From Ecdyonurus torrentis (Eukaryota > Arthropoda > Insecta > Ephemeroptera > Heptageniidae), in NCBI GenBank assembly GCA_949318235.1, contig CASGGR010000020.1:558001-622000 (forward strand): a stretch of DNA of 64,000 bases, written 5' to 3'. How positions within the stretch are numbered: position 1 is the stretch's first letter; every line of letters begins with the position of its first letter. Positions 12,521 to 28,900 of the stretch are shown in pieces. Position numbers and translations under genes: made by a program. The notes beneath the pieces were generated by a model, which saw nothing but the letters and a program-made list of their open reading frames with translations, had not been told where the DNA came from and made no database searches.

Positions 12521-15500
12521 ATCTCAAAAACTATAATAGTTAAAATTTTTTAAATAGCACCATTGGTTTCGGCACATTTTTTTACATAAGAATCACTCCT
12601 TATTTACTTGATTACATGAACTTTTGTTTACAGATTAAAAACTCGATTATCTCAAAAACTATAATAGTTAAAATTTTTAATTAGCACAATTGGTTTCGGC
12701 ACATTTTTTTACATAAGAATCACTCCTTATTTACTTGATTACATGGACTTTTGTTTGAAGGATAAAAACTCGATTATCTCAAAAACTATAAGAGTTAAAA
12801 CTTTTTAAATAGCACCATTGGATTTTGCACATTTTTTTACATAAGAATCACTCCTTATTTACTTGATTACATGAACTTTTGTTTACAGATTAAAAACTGG
12901 ATTATCTCAAAAACTATAAGAGATAAAATTTTTTAAATAGCACCATTGGTTTCGGAACATTTTTTCACATAAGAATCACTCCTTATTTTCTTGATAACAT
13001 GAACTTTTGTTTGAAGGATAAAAACTCGTTTTTCTCAAAAACTATAAGAGTTAAAATTTTTTATTTAGCACCATTGGATTTTGCGCATTTTTTCACATAA
13101 GAATCACTCCTTATTTTCTTGATTACATGAACTTTTGTTTGAAGGATTAAAACTCGTTTTTCTCAAAAACTATAAGAGTTAAAATTTTTTAATTAGCACC
13201 ATTGGATTTGGCGCATTTTTTCACATAAAAATCACTCCTTATTTACTTGATTACATGAACTTTTGTTTACAGATTAAAAACTCGATTATCTCAAAAACTA
13301 TAAGAGTTAAAATTTTTTAAATAGCACAATTGGTTTCGGCACATTTTTTTACATAAGAATCACTCCTTATTTACTTGATTACATGAACTTTTGTTTACAG
13401 ATTAAAAACTCGATTATCTCAAAAACTATAAGAGTTAAAATTTTTTAAATAGCACCATTGGTTTCGGCACATTTTTTTTACATAAGAATCACTCCTTAAT
13501 TACTTGATTACATGAACTTTTGTTTACAGATTAAAAACTGGATTATCTCAAAAACTATAAGAGATAAAATTTTTTAAATAGCACCATTGGTTTCGGCACA
13601 TTTTTTTACATAAGAATCACTCCTTATTTACTTGATTACATGAACTTTTGTTTGAAGGATTAAAACTCGTTTTTCTCAAAAACTATTAGAGTTAAAATTT
13701 TTTAATTAGCACCATTGGATTTGGCGCATTTTTTCACATAAAAATCACTCCTTATTTACTTGATTACATGAACTTTTGTTTACAGATTAAAAACTGGTTT
13801 TTCTCAAAAACTATAATAGTTAAATTTTTTAATTAGCACCATTGGAATTGGCGCATTTTTTCACATAAGAATCACTCCTTATTTACTTGATTACATGAAC
13901 TTTTGTTTACAGATTAAAAACTCGTTTTTCTCAAAAACTATAAGAGGTAAAATTTTTTATTTAGCACCATTGGTTTCGGCACATTTTTTTACATAAGAAT
14001 CACTCCTTATTTACCTAATTACATGAACTTTTGTTTACAGATTAAAAACTCGATTATCTCAAAAACTATAAGAGTTAAAATTTTTTAAATAGCACCATTG
14101 GTTTCGGCACATTTTTTTACATAAGAATCACTCCTTATTTACTTGATTACATGAACTTTTGTTTACAGATTAAAAACTCGATTATCTCAAAAACTATAAG
14201 AGTTAAAATTTTTTAAATAGCACCATTGGTTTCGGCACATTTTTTTACATAAGAATCACTCCTTATTTTCTTGATTACATGAAATTTTGTTTGAAGGATT
14301 AAAACTCGTTTTTCACAAAAACTATAAGAGTTAAAATTTTTTAATTAGCACCATTGGATTTGGCGCATTTTTTCACATAAAAATCACTCCTTATTTACTT
14401 GATTACATGAACTTTTGTTTACAGATTAAAAACTCGTTTTTCTCAAAAACTATAATAGTTAAAATTTTTAATTAGCACAATTGGTTTCGGCACATTTTTT
14501 TACATAAGAATCACTCCTTATTTACTTGATTACATGGACTTTTGTTTGAAGGATTAAAACTCGTTTTTCTCAAAAACTATAAGAGTTAAAATTTTTTAAT
14601 TAGCACCATTGGATTTGGCGCATTTTTTCACATAAAAATCACTCCTTATTTACTTGATTACATGAACTTTTGTTTACAGATTAAAAACTCGATTATCTCA
14701 AAAACTATAAGAGTTAAAATTTTTTAAATAGCACCATTGGTTTCGGCACATTTTTTTACATAAGAATCACTCCTTAATTACTTGATTACATAAACTTTTG
14801 TTTACAGATTAAAAACTGGATTATCTCAAAAACTATAAGAGATAAAATTTTTTAAATAGCACCATTGGTTTCGGCACATTTTTTTACATAAGAATCATTC
14901 CTTATTTACTTGATTACATGAACTTTTGTTTGAAGGATTAAAACTCGTTTTTCTCAAAAACTATTAGAGTTAAAATTTTTTAATTAGCACCATTGGATTT
15001 GGCGCATTTTTTCACATAAAAATCACTCCTTATTTACTTGATTACATGAACTTTTGTTTACAGATTAAAAACTCGATTATCTCAAAAACTATAATAGTTA
15101 AAATTTTTTAAATAGCACCATTGGTTTCGGCACATTTTTTTACATAAGAATCACTCCTTATTTACTTGATTACATGAACTTTTGTTTACAGATTAAAAAC
15201 TCGATTATCTCAAAAACTATAATAGTTAAAATTTTTAATTAGCACAATTGGTTTCGGCACATTTTTTTACATAAGAATCACTCCTTATTTACTTGATTAC
15301 ATGGACTTTTGTTTGAAGGATAAAAACTCGATTATCTCAAAAACTATAAGAGTTAAAACTTTTTAAATAGCACCATTGGATTTTGCACATTTTTTTACAT
15401 AAGAATCACTCCTTATTTACTTGATTACATGAACTTTTGTTTACAGATTAAAAACTGGATTATCTCAAAAACTATAAGAGATAAAATTTTTTAAATAGCA

Positions 15501-16735
15501 CCATTGGTTTCGGAACATTTTTTCACATAAGAATCACTCCTTATTTTCTTGATAACATGAACTTTTGTTTGAAGGATAAAAACTCGTTTTTCTCAAAAAC
15601 TATAAGAGTTAAAATTTTTTATTTAGCACCATTGGATTTTGCGCATTTTTTCACATAAGAATCACTCCTTATTTTCTTGATTACATGAACTTTTGTTTGA
15701 AGGATTAAAACTCGTTTTTCTCAAAAACTATAAGAGTTAAAATTTTTTAATTAGCACCATTGGATTTGGCGCATTTTTTCACATAAAAATCACTCCTTAT
15801 TTACTTGATTACATGAACTTTTGTTTACAGATTAAAAACTCGATTATCTCAAAAACTATAAGAGTTAAAATTTTTTAAATAGCACAATTGGTTTCGGCAC
15901 ATTTTTTTACATAAGAATCACTCCTTATTTACTTGATTACATGAACTTTTGTTTACAGATTAAAAACTCGATTATCTCAAAAACTATAAGAGTTAAAATT
16001 TTTTAAATAGCACCATTGGTTTCGGCACATTTTTTTTACATAAGAATCACTCCTTAATTACTTGATTACATGAACTTTTGTTTACAGATTAAAAACTGGA
16101 TTATCTCAAAAACTATAAGAGATAAAATTTTTTAAATAGCACCATTGGTTTCGGCACATTTTTTTACATAAGAATCACTCCTTATTTACTTGATTACATG
16201 AACTTTTGTTTGAAGGATTAAAACTCGTTTTTCTCAAAAACTATTAGAGTTAAAATTTTTTAATTAGCACCATTGGATTTGGCGCATTTTTTCACATAAA
16301 AATCACTCCTTATTTACTTGATTACATGAACTTTTGTTTACAGATTAAAAACTGGTTTTTCTCAAAAACTATAATAGTTAAATTTTTTAATTAGCACCAT
16401 TGGAATTGGCGCATTTTTTCACATAAGAATCACTCCTTATTTACTTGATTACATGAACTTTTGTTTACAGATTAAAAACTCGTTTTTCTCAAAAACTATA
16501 AGAGGTAAAATTTTTTATTTAGCACCATTGGTTTCGGCACATTTTTTTACATAAGAATCACTCCTTATTTACCTAATTACATGAACTTTTGTTTACAGAT
16601 TAAAAACTCGATTATCTCAAAAACTATAAGAGTTAAAATTTTTTAAATAGCACCATTGGTTTCGGCACATTTTTTTACATAAGAATCACTCCTTATTTAC
16701 TTGATTACATGAACTTTTGTTTACAGATTAAAAAC
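11530..16735. repeat. HOR block A3: 20-monomer unit of 2,558 bp
   Basis: Three independent markers recur at 2,558 bp: AATCATTCC at 12,335 and 14,893; CCTTAATTACTTG with CATAAAC at 12,214 and 14,772; and an eight-T tract after GGCAC at about 13,471 and 16,029. The unit is 20 monomers less two bases, with just over two copies. The left edge is the TTTTATAAATAG variant at about 11,524, which is not matched 2,558 bp downstream. The right edge is the ACTGGATT versus ACTCGATT mismatch at about 16,735. The block overlaps A2 by about 1 kb. No gene is visible. Confidence 0.86.
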
Positions 16736-17559
16736 TGGATTATCTCAAAAACTATAAGAGATAAAATTTTTTAAATAGCACCATTGGTTTCGGCACATTT
16801 TTTTACATAAGAATCACTCCTTATTTACTTGATTACATGAACTTTTGTTTGAAGGATTAAAACTCGTTTTTCTCAAAAACTATAAGAGTTAAAATTTTTT
16901 AATTAGCACCATTGGATTTGGCGCATTTTTTCACATAAAAATCACTCCTTATTTACTTGATTACATGAACTTTTGTTTACAGATTAAAAACTCGATTATC
17001 TCAAAAACTATAAGAGTTAAATTTTTTTAAATAGCACCATTGGTTTCGGCACATTTTTTTACATAAGAATCACTCCTTATTTACTTGATTACATGAACTT
17101 TTGTTTACAGATTAAAAACTCGATTATCTCAAAAACTATAAGAGTTAAAATTTTTTAAATAGCACCATTGGTTTCGGCACATTTTTTTACAAAAGAATCA
17201 CTCCTTATTTACTTGATAACATGAACTTTTGTTTACAGATTAAAAACTGGATTATCTCAAAAACTATAAGAGATAAAATTTTTTAAATAGCACCATTGGT
17301 TTCGGAACATTTTTTCACATAAGAATCACTCCTTATTTTCTTGATTACATGAACTTTTGTTTGAAGGATAAAAACTCGTTTTTCTCAAAAACTATAAGAG
17401 TTAAAATTTTTTATTTACCACCATTGGATTCGGCGCATTTTTTCACATAAGAGTCACTCCTTATTTACTTGATACATGAAATTATGTTTACAGATTAAAA
17501 ACTCGATTATCTCAAAAACTATAAGAGTTAAAATTTTTTAAATAGCACCATTGGTTTCG

Positions 17560-19955
17560 GCACATTTTTTCACATAAGAATCACTCCTTATTTTCTTGAT
17601 TACATGAACTTTTGTTTGAAGGATAAAAACTCGTTTTTCTCAAAAACTATAAGAGTTAAAATTTTATAAATAGCACCATTGGTTTCGGCACATTTTTTTA
17701 CATAAGAATCACTCCTTATTTACTTGATTACATGAACTTTTGTTTACAGATTAAAAACTCGATTATCTCAAAAACTATAAGAGTTAAAATTTTTTAAATA
17801 GCACCATTGGTTTCGGCACATTTTTTTACATTAGAATCACTCCTTATTTTCTTGATTACATGAAATTTTGTTTGAAGGATTAAAACTCGTTTTTCACAAA
17901 AACTATAAGAGTTAAAATTTTTTAATTAGCACCATTGGATTTGGCGCATTTTTTCACATAAAAATCACTCCTTATTTACTTGATTACATGAACTTTTGTT
18001 TACAGATTAAAAACTCGTTTTTCTCAAAAACTATAATAGTTAAAATTTTTAATTAGCACAATTGGTTTCGGCACATTTTTTTACATAAGAATCACTCCTT
18101 ATTTACTTGATTACATGGACTTTTGTTTGAAGGATAAAAACTCGATTATCTCAAAAACTATAAGAGTTAAAACTTTTTAAATAGCACCATTGGATTCTGC
18201 ACATTTTTTTACATAAGAATCACTCCTTATTTACTTGATTACATGAACTTTTGTTTACAGATTAAAAACTCGATTATCTCAAAAACTATAAGAGTTAAAA
18301 TTTTTTAAATAGCACCATTGGTTTCGGCACATTTTTTTACATAAGAATCACTACTTATTTACTTGATTACATGAACTTTTGTTTACAGATTAAAAACTCG
18401 ATTATCTCAAAAACTATAAGAGTTAAAATTTTTTAAATAGCACCCTTGGTTTCGGCACATTTTTTTACATAAGAATCACTCCTTATTTACATGATTACAT
18501 GAACTTTTGTTTACAGATTAAAAACTGGATTATCTCAAAAACTATAAGAGATAAAATTTTTTAAATAGCACCATTGGTTTCGGCACATTTTTTTACAAAA
18601 GAATCACTCCTTATTTACTTGATAACATGAACTTTTGTTTACAGATTAAAAACTGGATTATCTCAAAAACTATAAGAGATAAAATTTTTTAAATAGCACC
18701 ATTGGTTTCGGAACATTTTTTCACATAAGAATCACTCCTTATTTTCTTGATTACATGAACTTTTGTTTGAAGGATAAAAACTCGTTTTTCTCAAAAACTA
18801 TAAGAGTTAAAATTTTATAAATAGCACCATTGGTTTCGGCACATTTTTTTACATAAGAATCACTCCTTATTTACTTGATTACATGAACTTTTGTTTACAG
18901 ATTAAAAACTCGATTATCTCAAAAACTATAAGAGTTAAAATTTTTTAAATAGCACCATTGGTTTCGGCACATTTTTTTACATTAGAATCACTCCTTATTT
19001 TCTTGATTACATGAAATTTTGTTTGAAGGATTAAAACTCGTTTTTCACAAAAACTATAAGAGTTAAAATTTTTTAATTAGCACCATTGGATTTGGCGCAT
19101 TTTTTCACATAAAAATCACTCCTTATTTACTTGATTACATGAACTTTTGTTTACAGATTAAAAACTCGTTTTTCTCAAAAACTATAATAGTTAAAATTTT
19201 TAATTAGCACAATTGGTTTCGGCACATTTTTTTACATAAGAATCACTCCTTATTTACTTGATTACATGGACTTTTGTTTGAAGGATAAAAACTCGATTAT
19301 CTCAAAAACTATAAGAGTTAAAACTTTTTAAATAGCACCATTGGATTCTGCACATTTTTTTACATAAGAATCACTCCTTATTTACTTGATTACATGAACT
19401 TTTGTTTACAGATTAAAAACTCGATTATCTCAAAAACTATAAGAGTTAAAATTTTTTAAATAGCACCATTGGTTTCGGCACATTTTTTTACATAAGAATC
19501 ACTACTTATTTACTTGATTACATGAACTTTTGTTTACAGATTAAAAACTCGATTATCTCAAAAACTATAAGAGTTAAAATTTTTTAAATAGCACCCTTGG
19601 TTTCGGCACATTTTTTTACATAAGAATCACTCCTTATTTACATGATTACATGAACTTTTGTTTACAGATTAAAAACTGGATTATCTCAAAAACTATAAGA
19701 GATAAAATTTTTTAAATAGCACCATTGGTTTCGGCACATTTTTTTACAAAAGAATCACTCCTTATTTACTTGATAACATGAACTTTTGTTTACAGATTAA
19801 AAACTGGATTATCTCAAAAACTATAAGAGATAAAATTTTTTAAATAGCACCATTGGTTTCGGAACATTTTTTCACATAAGAATCACTCCTTATTTTCTTG
19901 ATTACATGAACTTTTGTTTGAAGGATAAAAACTCGTTTTTCTCAAAAACTATAAG
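17560..19955. repeat. Tandem 9-monomer duplication, 1,151 bp, inside block A4
   Basis: CACCCTTGG occurs at 18,441 and 19,592, 1,151 bp apart. TTTTATAAATAG at about 17,661 and 18,812 and TTTTACAAAAG at about 18,594 and 19,745 show the same offset. The duplication explains the size difference between the 30-monomer unit starting near 17,470 and the 21-monomer unit starting near 21,306: the latter has only one copy of these nine monomers (a single CACCCTTGG at 22,277). Confidence 0.85.
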
Positions 19956-22900
19956 AGTTAAAATTTTTTAATTAGCACCATTGGATTTTGCGCATTTTTT
20001 CACATAAGAATCACTCCTTATTTACTTGATTACATGAACTTTTGTTTGAAGGATTAAAACTCGTTTTTCTCAAAAACTATAAGAGTTAAAATTTTTTAAT
20101 TAGCACCATTGGATTCGGCCTATTTTTTCACATAAGAATCACTCCTTATTTACTTGTTTACATGGACTTTTGTTTGAAGGATAAAAACTCGATTATCTCA
20201 AAACTATAAGAGTTAAAACTTTTTAAATAGCACCATTGGATTCTGCACATTTTTTTACATAAGAATCACTCCTTATTTACTTGATTACATGAACTTTTGT
20301 TTACAGATTAAAAACTCGATTATCTCAAAAACTATAAGAGTTAAAATTTTTTAAATAGCACCATTGGTTTCGGCACATTTTTTTACATAAGAATCACTCC
20401 TTATTTACTTGATTACATGAACTTTTGTTTACAGATTAAAAACTCGATTATCTCAAAAACTATAAGAGTTAAAATTTTTTAAATAGCACCATTGGTTTCG
20501 GCACATTTTTTTACATAAGAATCACTCCTTATTTACTTGATTACATGAACTTTTGTTTACAGATTAAAAACTGGATTATCTCAAAAACTATAAGAGATAA
20601 AATTTTTTAAATAGCACCATTGGTTTCGGCACATTTTTTTACATAAGAATCACTCCTTATTTACTTGATTACATGAACTTTTGTTTGAAGGATTAAAACT
20701 CGTTTTTCTCAAAAACTATAAGAGTTAAAATTTTTTAATTAGCACCATTGGATTTGGCGCATTTTTTCACATAAAAATCACTCCTTATTTACTTGATTAC
20801 ATGAACTTTTGTTTACAGATTAAAAACTCGATTATCTCAAAAACTATAAGAGTTAAATTTTTTTAAATAGCACCATTGGTTTCGGCACATTTTTTTACAT
20901 AAGAATCACTCCTTATTTACTTGATTACATGAACTTTTGTTTACAGATTAAAAACTCGATTATCTCAAAAACTATAAGAGTTAAAATTTTTTAAATAGCA
21001 CCATTGGTTTCGGCACATTTTTTTACAAAAGAATCACTCCTTATTTACTTGATAACATGAACTTTTGTTTACAGATTAAAAACTGGATTATCTCAAAAAC
21101 TATAAGAGATAAAATTTTTTAAATAGCACCATTGGTTTCGGAACATTTTTTCACATAAGAATCACTCCTTATTTTCTTGATTACATGAACTTTTGTTTGA
21201 AGGATAAAAACTCGTTTTTCTCAAAAACTATAAGAGTTAAAATTTTTTATTTACCACCATTGGATTCGGCGCATTTTTTCACATAAGAGTCACTCCTTAT
21301 TTACTTGATACATGAAATTATGTTTACAGATTAAAAACTCGATTATCTCAAAAACTATAAGAGTTAAAATTTTTTAAATAGCACCATTGGTTTCGGCACA
21401 TTTTTTCACATAAGAATCACTCCTTATTTTCTTGATTACATGAACTTTTGTTTGAAGGATAAAAACTCGTTTTTCTCAAAAACTATAAGAGTTAAAATTT
21501 TATAAATAGCACCATTGGTTTCGGCACATTTTTTTACATAAGAATCACTCCTTATTTACTTGATTACATGAACTTTTGTTTACAGATTAAAAACTCGATT
21601 ATCTCAAAAACTATAAGAGTTAAAATTTTTTAAATAGCACCATTGGTTTCGGCACATTTTTTTACATTAGAATCACTCCTTATTTTCTTGATTACATGAA
21701 ATTTTGTTTGAAGGATTAAAACTCGTTTTTCACAAAAACTATAAGAGTTAAAATTTTTTAATTAGCACCATTGGATTTGGCGCATTTTTTCACATAAAAA
21801 TCACTCCTTATTTACTTGATTACATGAACTTTTGTTTACAGATTAAAAACTCGTTTTTCTCAAAAACTATAATAGTTAAAATTTTTAATTAGCACAATTG
21901 GTTTCGGCACATTTTTTTACATAAGAATCACTCCTTATTTACTTGATTACATGGACTTTTGTTTGAAGGATAAAAACTCGATTATCTCAAAAACTATAAG
22001 AGTTAAAACTTTTTAAATAGCACCATTGGATTCTGCACATTTTTTTACATAAGAATCACTCCTTATTTACTTGATTACATGAACTTTTGTTTACAGATTA
22101 AAAACTCGATTATCTCAAAAACTATAAGAGTTAAAATTTTTTAAATAGCACCATTGGTTTCGGCACATTTTTTTACATAAGAATCACTACTTATTTACTT
22201 GATTACATGAACTTTTGTTTACAGATTAAAAACTCGATTATCTCAAAAACTATAAGAGTTAAAATTTTTTAAATAGCACCCTTGGTTTCGGCACATTTTT
22301 TTACATAAGAATCACTCCTTATTTACATGATTACATGAACTTTTGTTTACAGATTAAAAACTGGATTATCTCAAAAACTATAAGAGATAAAATTTTTTAA
22401 ATAGCACCATTGGTTTCGGCACATTTTTTTACAAAAGAATCACTCCTTATTTACTTGATAACATGAACTTTTGTTTACAGATTAAAAACTGGATTATCTC
22501 AAAAACTATAAGAGATAAAATTTTTTAAATAGCACCATTGGTTTCGGAACATTTTTTCACATAAGAATCACTCCTTATTTTCTTGATTACATGAACTTTT
22601 GTTTGAAGGATAAAAACTCGTTTTTCTCAAAAACTATAAGAGTTAAAATTTTTTAATTAGCACCATTGGATTTTGCGCATTTTTTCACATAAGAATCACT
22701 CCTTATTTACTTGATTACATGAACTTTTGTTTGAAGGATTAAAACTCGTTTTTCTCAAAAACTATAAGAGTTAAAATTTTTTAATTAGCACCATTGGATT
22801 CGGCCTATTTTTTCACATAAGAATCACTCCTTATTTACTTGTTTACATGGACTTTTGTTTGAAGGATAAAAACTCGATTATCTCAAAACTATAAGAGTTA

Positions 22901-25900
22901 AAACTTTTTAAATAGCACCATTGGATTCTGCACATTTTTTTACATAAGAATCACTCCTTATTTACTTGATTACATGAACTTTTGTTTACAGATTAAAAAC
23001 TCGATTATCTCAAAAACTATAAGAGTTAAAATTTTTTAAATAGCACCATTGGTTTCGGCACATTTTTTTACATAAGAATCACTCCTTATTTACTTGATTA
23101 CATGAACTTTTGTTTACAGATTAAAAACTCGATTATCTCAAAAACTATAAGAGTTAAAATTTTTTAAATAGCACCATTGGTTTCGGCACATTTTTTTACA
23201 TAAGAATCACTCCTTATTTACTTGATTACATGAACTTTTGTTTGAAGGATTAAAACTCGTTTTTCTCAAAAACTATTACAGTTAAAATTTTTTAATTAGC
23301 ACCATTGGATTTGGCGCATTTTTTCACATAAAAATCACTCATTTTTACTTGATTACATGAACTTTTGTTTACAGATTAAAAACTCGATTATCTCAAAAAC
23401 TATAAGAGTTAAAATTTTTAAATAGCATTATTGGTTTCGGCACATTTTTTTACATAAGAATCACTCCTTATTTACTTGATTACATGAACTTTTGTTTACA
23501 GATTAAAAACTCGATTATCTCAAAAACTATAAGAGTTAAATTTTTTTAAATAGCACCATTGGTTTCGGCACATTTTTTTACATAAGAATCACTCCTTATT
23601 TACTTGATTACATGAACTTTTGTTTACAGATTAAAAACTCGATTATCTCAAAAACTATAAGAGTTAAAATTTTTTAAATAGCACCATTGGTTTCGGCACA
23701 TTTTTTTACAAAAGAATCACTCCTTATTTACTTGATAACATGAACTTTTGTTTACAGATTAAAAACTGGATTATCTCAAAAACTATAAGAGATAAAATTT
23801 TTTAAATAGCACCATTGGTTTCGGAACATTTTTTCACATAAGAATCACTCCTTATTTTCTTGATTACATGAACTTTTGTTTGAAGGATAAAAACTCGTTT
23901 TTCTCAAAAACTATAAGAGTTAAAATTTTTTATTTACCACCATTGGATTCGGCGCATTTTTTCACATAAGAGTCACTCCTTATTTACTTGATACATGAAA
24001 TTATGTTTACAGATTAAAAACTCGATTATCTCAAAAACTATAAGAGTTAAAATTTTTTAAATAGCACCATTGGTTTCGGCACATTTTTTCACATAAGAAT
24101 CACTCCTTATTTTCTTGATTACATGAACTTTTGTTTGAAGGATAAAAACTCGTTTTTCTCAAAAACTATAAGAGTTAAAATTTTATAAATAGCACCATTG
24201 GTTTCGGCACATTTTTTTACATAAGAATCACTCCTTATTTACTTGATTACATGAACTTTTGTTTACAGATTAAAAACTCGATTATCTCAAAAACTATAAG
24301 AGTTAAAATTTTTTAAATAGCACCATTGGTTTCGGCACATTTTTTTACATTAGAATCACTCCTTATTTTCTTGATTACATGAAATTTTGTTTGAAGGATT
24401 AAAACTCGTTTTTCACAAAAACTATAAGAGTTAAAATTTTTTAATTAGCACCATTGGATTTGGCGCATTTTTTCACATAAAAATCACTCCTTATTTACTT
24501 GATTACATGAACTTTTGTTTACAGATTAAAAACTCGTTTTTCTCAAAAACTATAATAGTTAAAATTTTTAATTAGCACAATTGGTTTCGGCACATTTTTT
24601 TACATAAGAATCACTCCTTATTTACTTGATTACATGGACTTTTGTTTGAAGGATAAAAACTCGATTATCTCAAAAACTATAAGAGTTAAAACTTTTTAAA
24701 TAGCACCATTGGATTCTGCACATTTTTTTACATAAGAATCACTCCTTATTTACTTGATTACATGAACTTTTGTTTGAAGGATAAAAACTCGATTATCTCA
24801 AAACTATAAGAGTTAAAACTTTTTAAATAGCACCATTGGATTCTGCACATTTTTTTACATAAGAATCACTCCTTATTTACTTGATTACATGAACTTTTGT
24901 TTACAGATTAAAAACTCGATTATCTCAAAAACTATAAGAGTTAAAATTTTTTAAATAGCACCATTGGTTTCGGCACATTTTTTTACATAAGAATCACTCC
25001 TTATTTACTTGATTACATGAACTTTTGTTTACAGATTAAAAACTCGATTATCTCAAAAACTATAAGAGTTAAAATTTTTTAAATAGCACCATTGGTTTCG
25101 GCACATTTTTTTACATAAGAATCACTCCTTATTTACTTGATTACATGAACTTTTGTTTGAAGGATTAAAACTCGTTTTTCTCAAAAACTATTACAGTTAA
25201 AATTTTTTAATTAGCACCATTGGATTTGGCGCATTTTTTCACATAAAAATCACTCATTTTTACTTGATTACATGAACTTTTGTTTACAGATTAAAAACTC
25301 GATTATCTCAAAAACTATAAGAGTTAAAATTTTTAAATAGCATTATTGGTTTCGGCACATTTTTTTACATAAGAATCACTCCTTATTTACTTGATTACAT
25401 GAACTTTTGTTTACAGATTAAAAACTCGATTATCTCAAAAACTATAAGAGTTAAATTTTTTTAAATAGCACCATTGGTTTCGGCACATTTTTTTACATAA
25501 GAATCACTCCTTATTTACTTGATTACATGAACTTTTGTTTACAGATTAAAAACTCGATTATCTCAAAAACTATAAGAGTTAAAATTTTTTAAATAGCACC
25601 ATTGGTTTCGGCACATTTTTTTACAAAAGAATCACTCCTTATTTACTTGATAACATGAACTTTTGTTTACAGATTAAAAACTGGATTATCTCAAAAACTA
25701 TAAGAGATAAAATTTTTTAAATAGCACCATTGGTTTCGGAACATTTTTTCACATAAGAATCACTCCTTATTTTCTTGATTACATGAACTTTTGTTTGAAG
25801 GATAAAAACTCGTTTTTCTCAAAAACTATAAGAGTTAAAATTTTTTATTTACCACCATTGGATTCGGCGCATTTTTTCACATAAGAGTCACTCCTTATTT

Positions 25901-28900
25901 ACTTGATACATGAAATTATGTTTACAGATTAAAAACTCGATTATCTCAAAAACTATAAGAGTTAAAATTTTTTAAATAGCACCATTGGTTTCGGCACATT
26001 TTTTCACATAAGAATCACTCCTTATTTTCTTGATTACATGAACTTTTGTTTGAAGGATAAAAACTCGTTTTTCTCAAAAACTATAAGAGTTAAAATTTTA
26101 TAAATAGCACCATTGGTTTCGGCACATTTTTTTACATAAGAATCACTCCTTATTTACTTGATTACATGAACTTTTGTTTACAGATTAAAAACTCGATTAT
26201 CTCAAAAACTATAAGAGTTAAAATTTTTTAAATAGCACCATTGGTTTCGGCACATTTTTTTACATTAGAATCACTCCTTATTTTCTTGATTACATGAAAT
26301 TTTGTTTGAAGGATTAAAACTCGTTTTTCACAAAAACTATAAGAGTTAAAATTTTTTAATTAGCACCATTGGATTTGGCGCATTTTTTCACATAAAAATC
26401 ACTCCTTATTTACTTGATTACATGAACTTTTGTTTACAGATTAAAAACTCGTTTTTCTCAAAAACTATAATAGTTAAAATTTTTAATTAGCACAATTGGT
26501 TTCGGCACATTTTTTTACATAAGAATCACTCCTTATTTACTTGATTACATGGACTTTTGTTTGAAGGATAAAAACTCGATTATCTCAAAAACTATAAGAG
26601 TTAAAACTTTTTAAATAGCACCATTGGATTCTGCACATTTTTTTACATAAGAATCACTCCTTATTTACTTGATTACATGAACTTTTGTTTACAGATTAAA
26701 AACTCGATTATCTCAAAAACTATAAGAGTTAAAATTTTTTAAATAGCACCATTGGTTTCGGCACATTTTTTTACATAAGAATCACTACTTATTTACTTGA
26801 TTACATGAACTTTTGTTTACAGATTAAAAACTCGATTATCTCAAAAACTATAAGAGTTAAAATTTTTTAAATAGCACCATTGGTTTCGGCACATTTTTTT
26901 ACATAAGAATCACTCCTTATTTACATGATTACATGAACTTTTGTTTACAGATTAAAAACTGGATTATCTCAAAAACTATAAGAGATAAAATTTTTTAAAT
27001 AGCACCATTGGTTTCGGCACATTTTTTTACAAAAGAATCACTCCTTATTTACTTGATTACATGAACTTTTGTTTACAGATTAAAAACTCGATTATCTCAA
27101 AAACTATAAGAGTTAAAATTTTTTAAATAGCACCATTGGTTTCGGCACATTTTTTTACATAAGAATCACTCCTTATTTACTTGATTACATGAACTTTTGT
27201 TTACAGATTAAAAACTCGATTATCTCAAAAACTATAAGAGTTAAAATTTTTTAAATAGCACCATTGGTTTCGGCACATTTTTTTACATAAGAATCACTCC
27301 TTATTTACTTGATTACATGAACTTTTGTTTGAAGGATTAAAACTCGTTTTTCTCAAAAACTATTACAGTTAAAATTTTTTAATTAGCACCATTGGATTTG
27401 GCGCATTTTTTCACATAAAAATCACTCATTTTTACTTGATTACATGAACTTTTGTTTACAGATTAAAAACTCGATTATCTCAAAAACTATAAGAGTTAAA
27501 ATTTTTAAATAGCATTATTGGTTTCGGCACATTTTTTTACATAAGAATCACTCCTTATTTACTTGATTACATGAACTTTTGTTTACAGATTAAAAACTCG
27601 ATTATCTCAAAAACTATAAGAGTTAAATTTTTTTAAATAGCACCATTGGTTTCGGCACATTTTTTTACATAAGAATCACTCCTTATTTACTTGATTACAT
27701 GAACTTTTGTTTACAGATTAAAAACTCGATTATCTCAAAAACTATAAGAGTTAAAATTTTTTAAATAGCACCATTGGTTTCGGCACATTTTTTTACAAAA
27801 GAATCACTCCTTATTTACTTGATAACATGAACTTTTGTTTACAGATTAAAAACTGGATTATCTCAAAAACTATAAGAGATAAAATTTTTTAAATAGCACC
27901 ATTGGTTTCGGAACATTTTTTCACATAAGAATCACTCCTTATTTTCTTGATTACATGAACTTTTGTTTGAAGGATAAAAACTCGTTTTTCTCAAAAACTA
28001 TAAGAGTTAAAATTTTTTATTTACCACCATTGGATTCGGCGCATTTTTTCACATAAGAGTCACTCCTTATTTACTTGATACATGAAATTATGTTTACAGA
28101 TTAAAAACTCGATTATCTCAAAAACTATAAGAGTTAAAATTTTTTAAATAGCACCATTGGTTTCGGCACATTTTTTCACATAAGAATCACTCCTTATTTT
28201 CTTGATTACATGAACTTTTGTTTGAAGGATAAAAACTCGTTTTTCTCAAAAACTATAAGAGTTAAAATTTTATAAATAGCACCATTGGTTTCGGCACATT
28301 TTTTTACATAAGAATCACTCCTTATTTACTTGATTACATGAACTTTTGTTTACAGATTAAAAACTCGATTATCTCAAAAACTATAAGAGTTAAAATTTTT
28401 TAAATAGCACCATTGGTTTCGGCACATTTTTTTACATTAGAATCACTCCTTATTTTCTTGATTACATGAAATTTTGTTTGAAGGATTAAAACTCGTTTTT
28501 CACAAAAACTATAAGAGTTAAAATTTTTTAATTAGCACCATTGGATTTGGCGCATTTTTTCACATAAAAATCACTCCTTATTTACTTGATTACATGAACT
28601 TTTGTTTACAGATTAAAAACTCGTTTTTCTCAAAAACTATAATAGTTAAAATTTTTAATTAGCACAATTGGTTTCGGCACATTTTTTTACATAAGAATCA
28701 CTCCTTATTTACTTGATTACATGGACTTTTGTTTGAAGGATAAAAACTCGATTATCTCAAAAACTATAAGAGTTAAAACTTTTTAAATAGCACCATTGGA
28801 TTCTGCACATTTTTTTACATAAGAATCACTCCTTATTTACTTGATTACATGAACTTTTGTTTACAGATTAAAAACTCGATTATCTCAAAAACTATAAGAG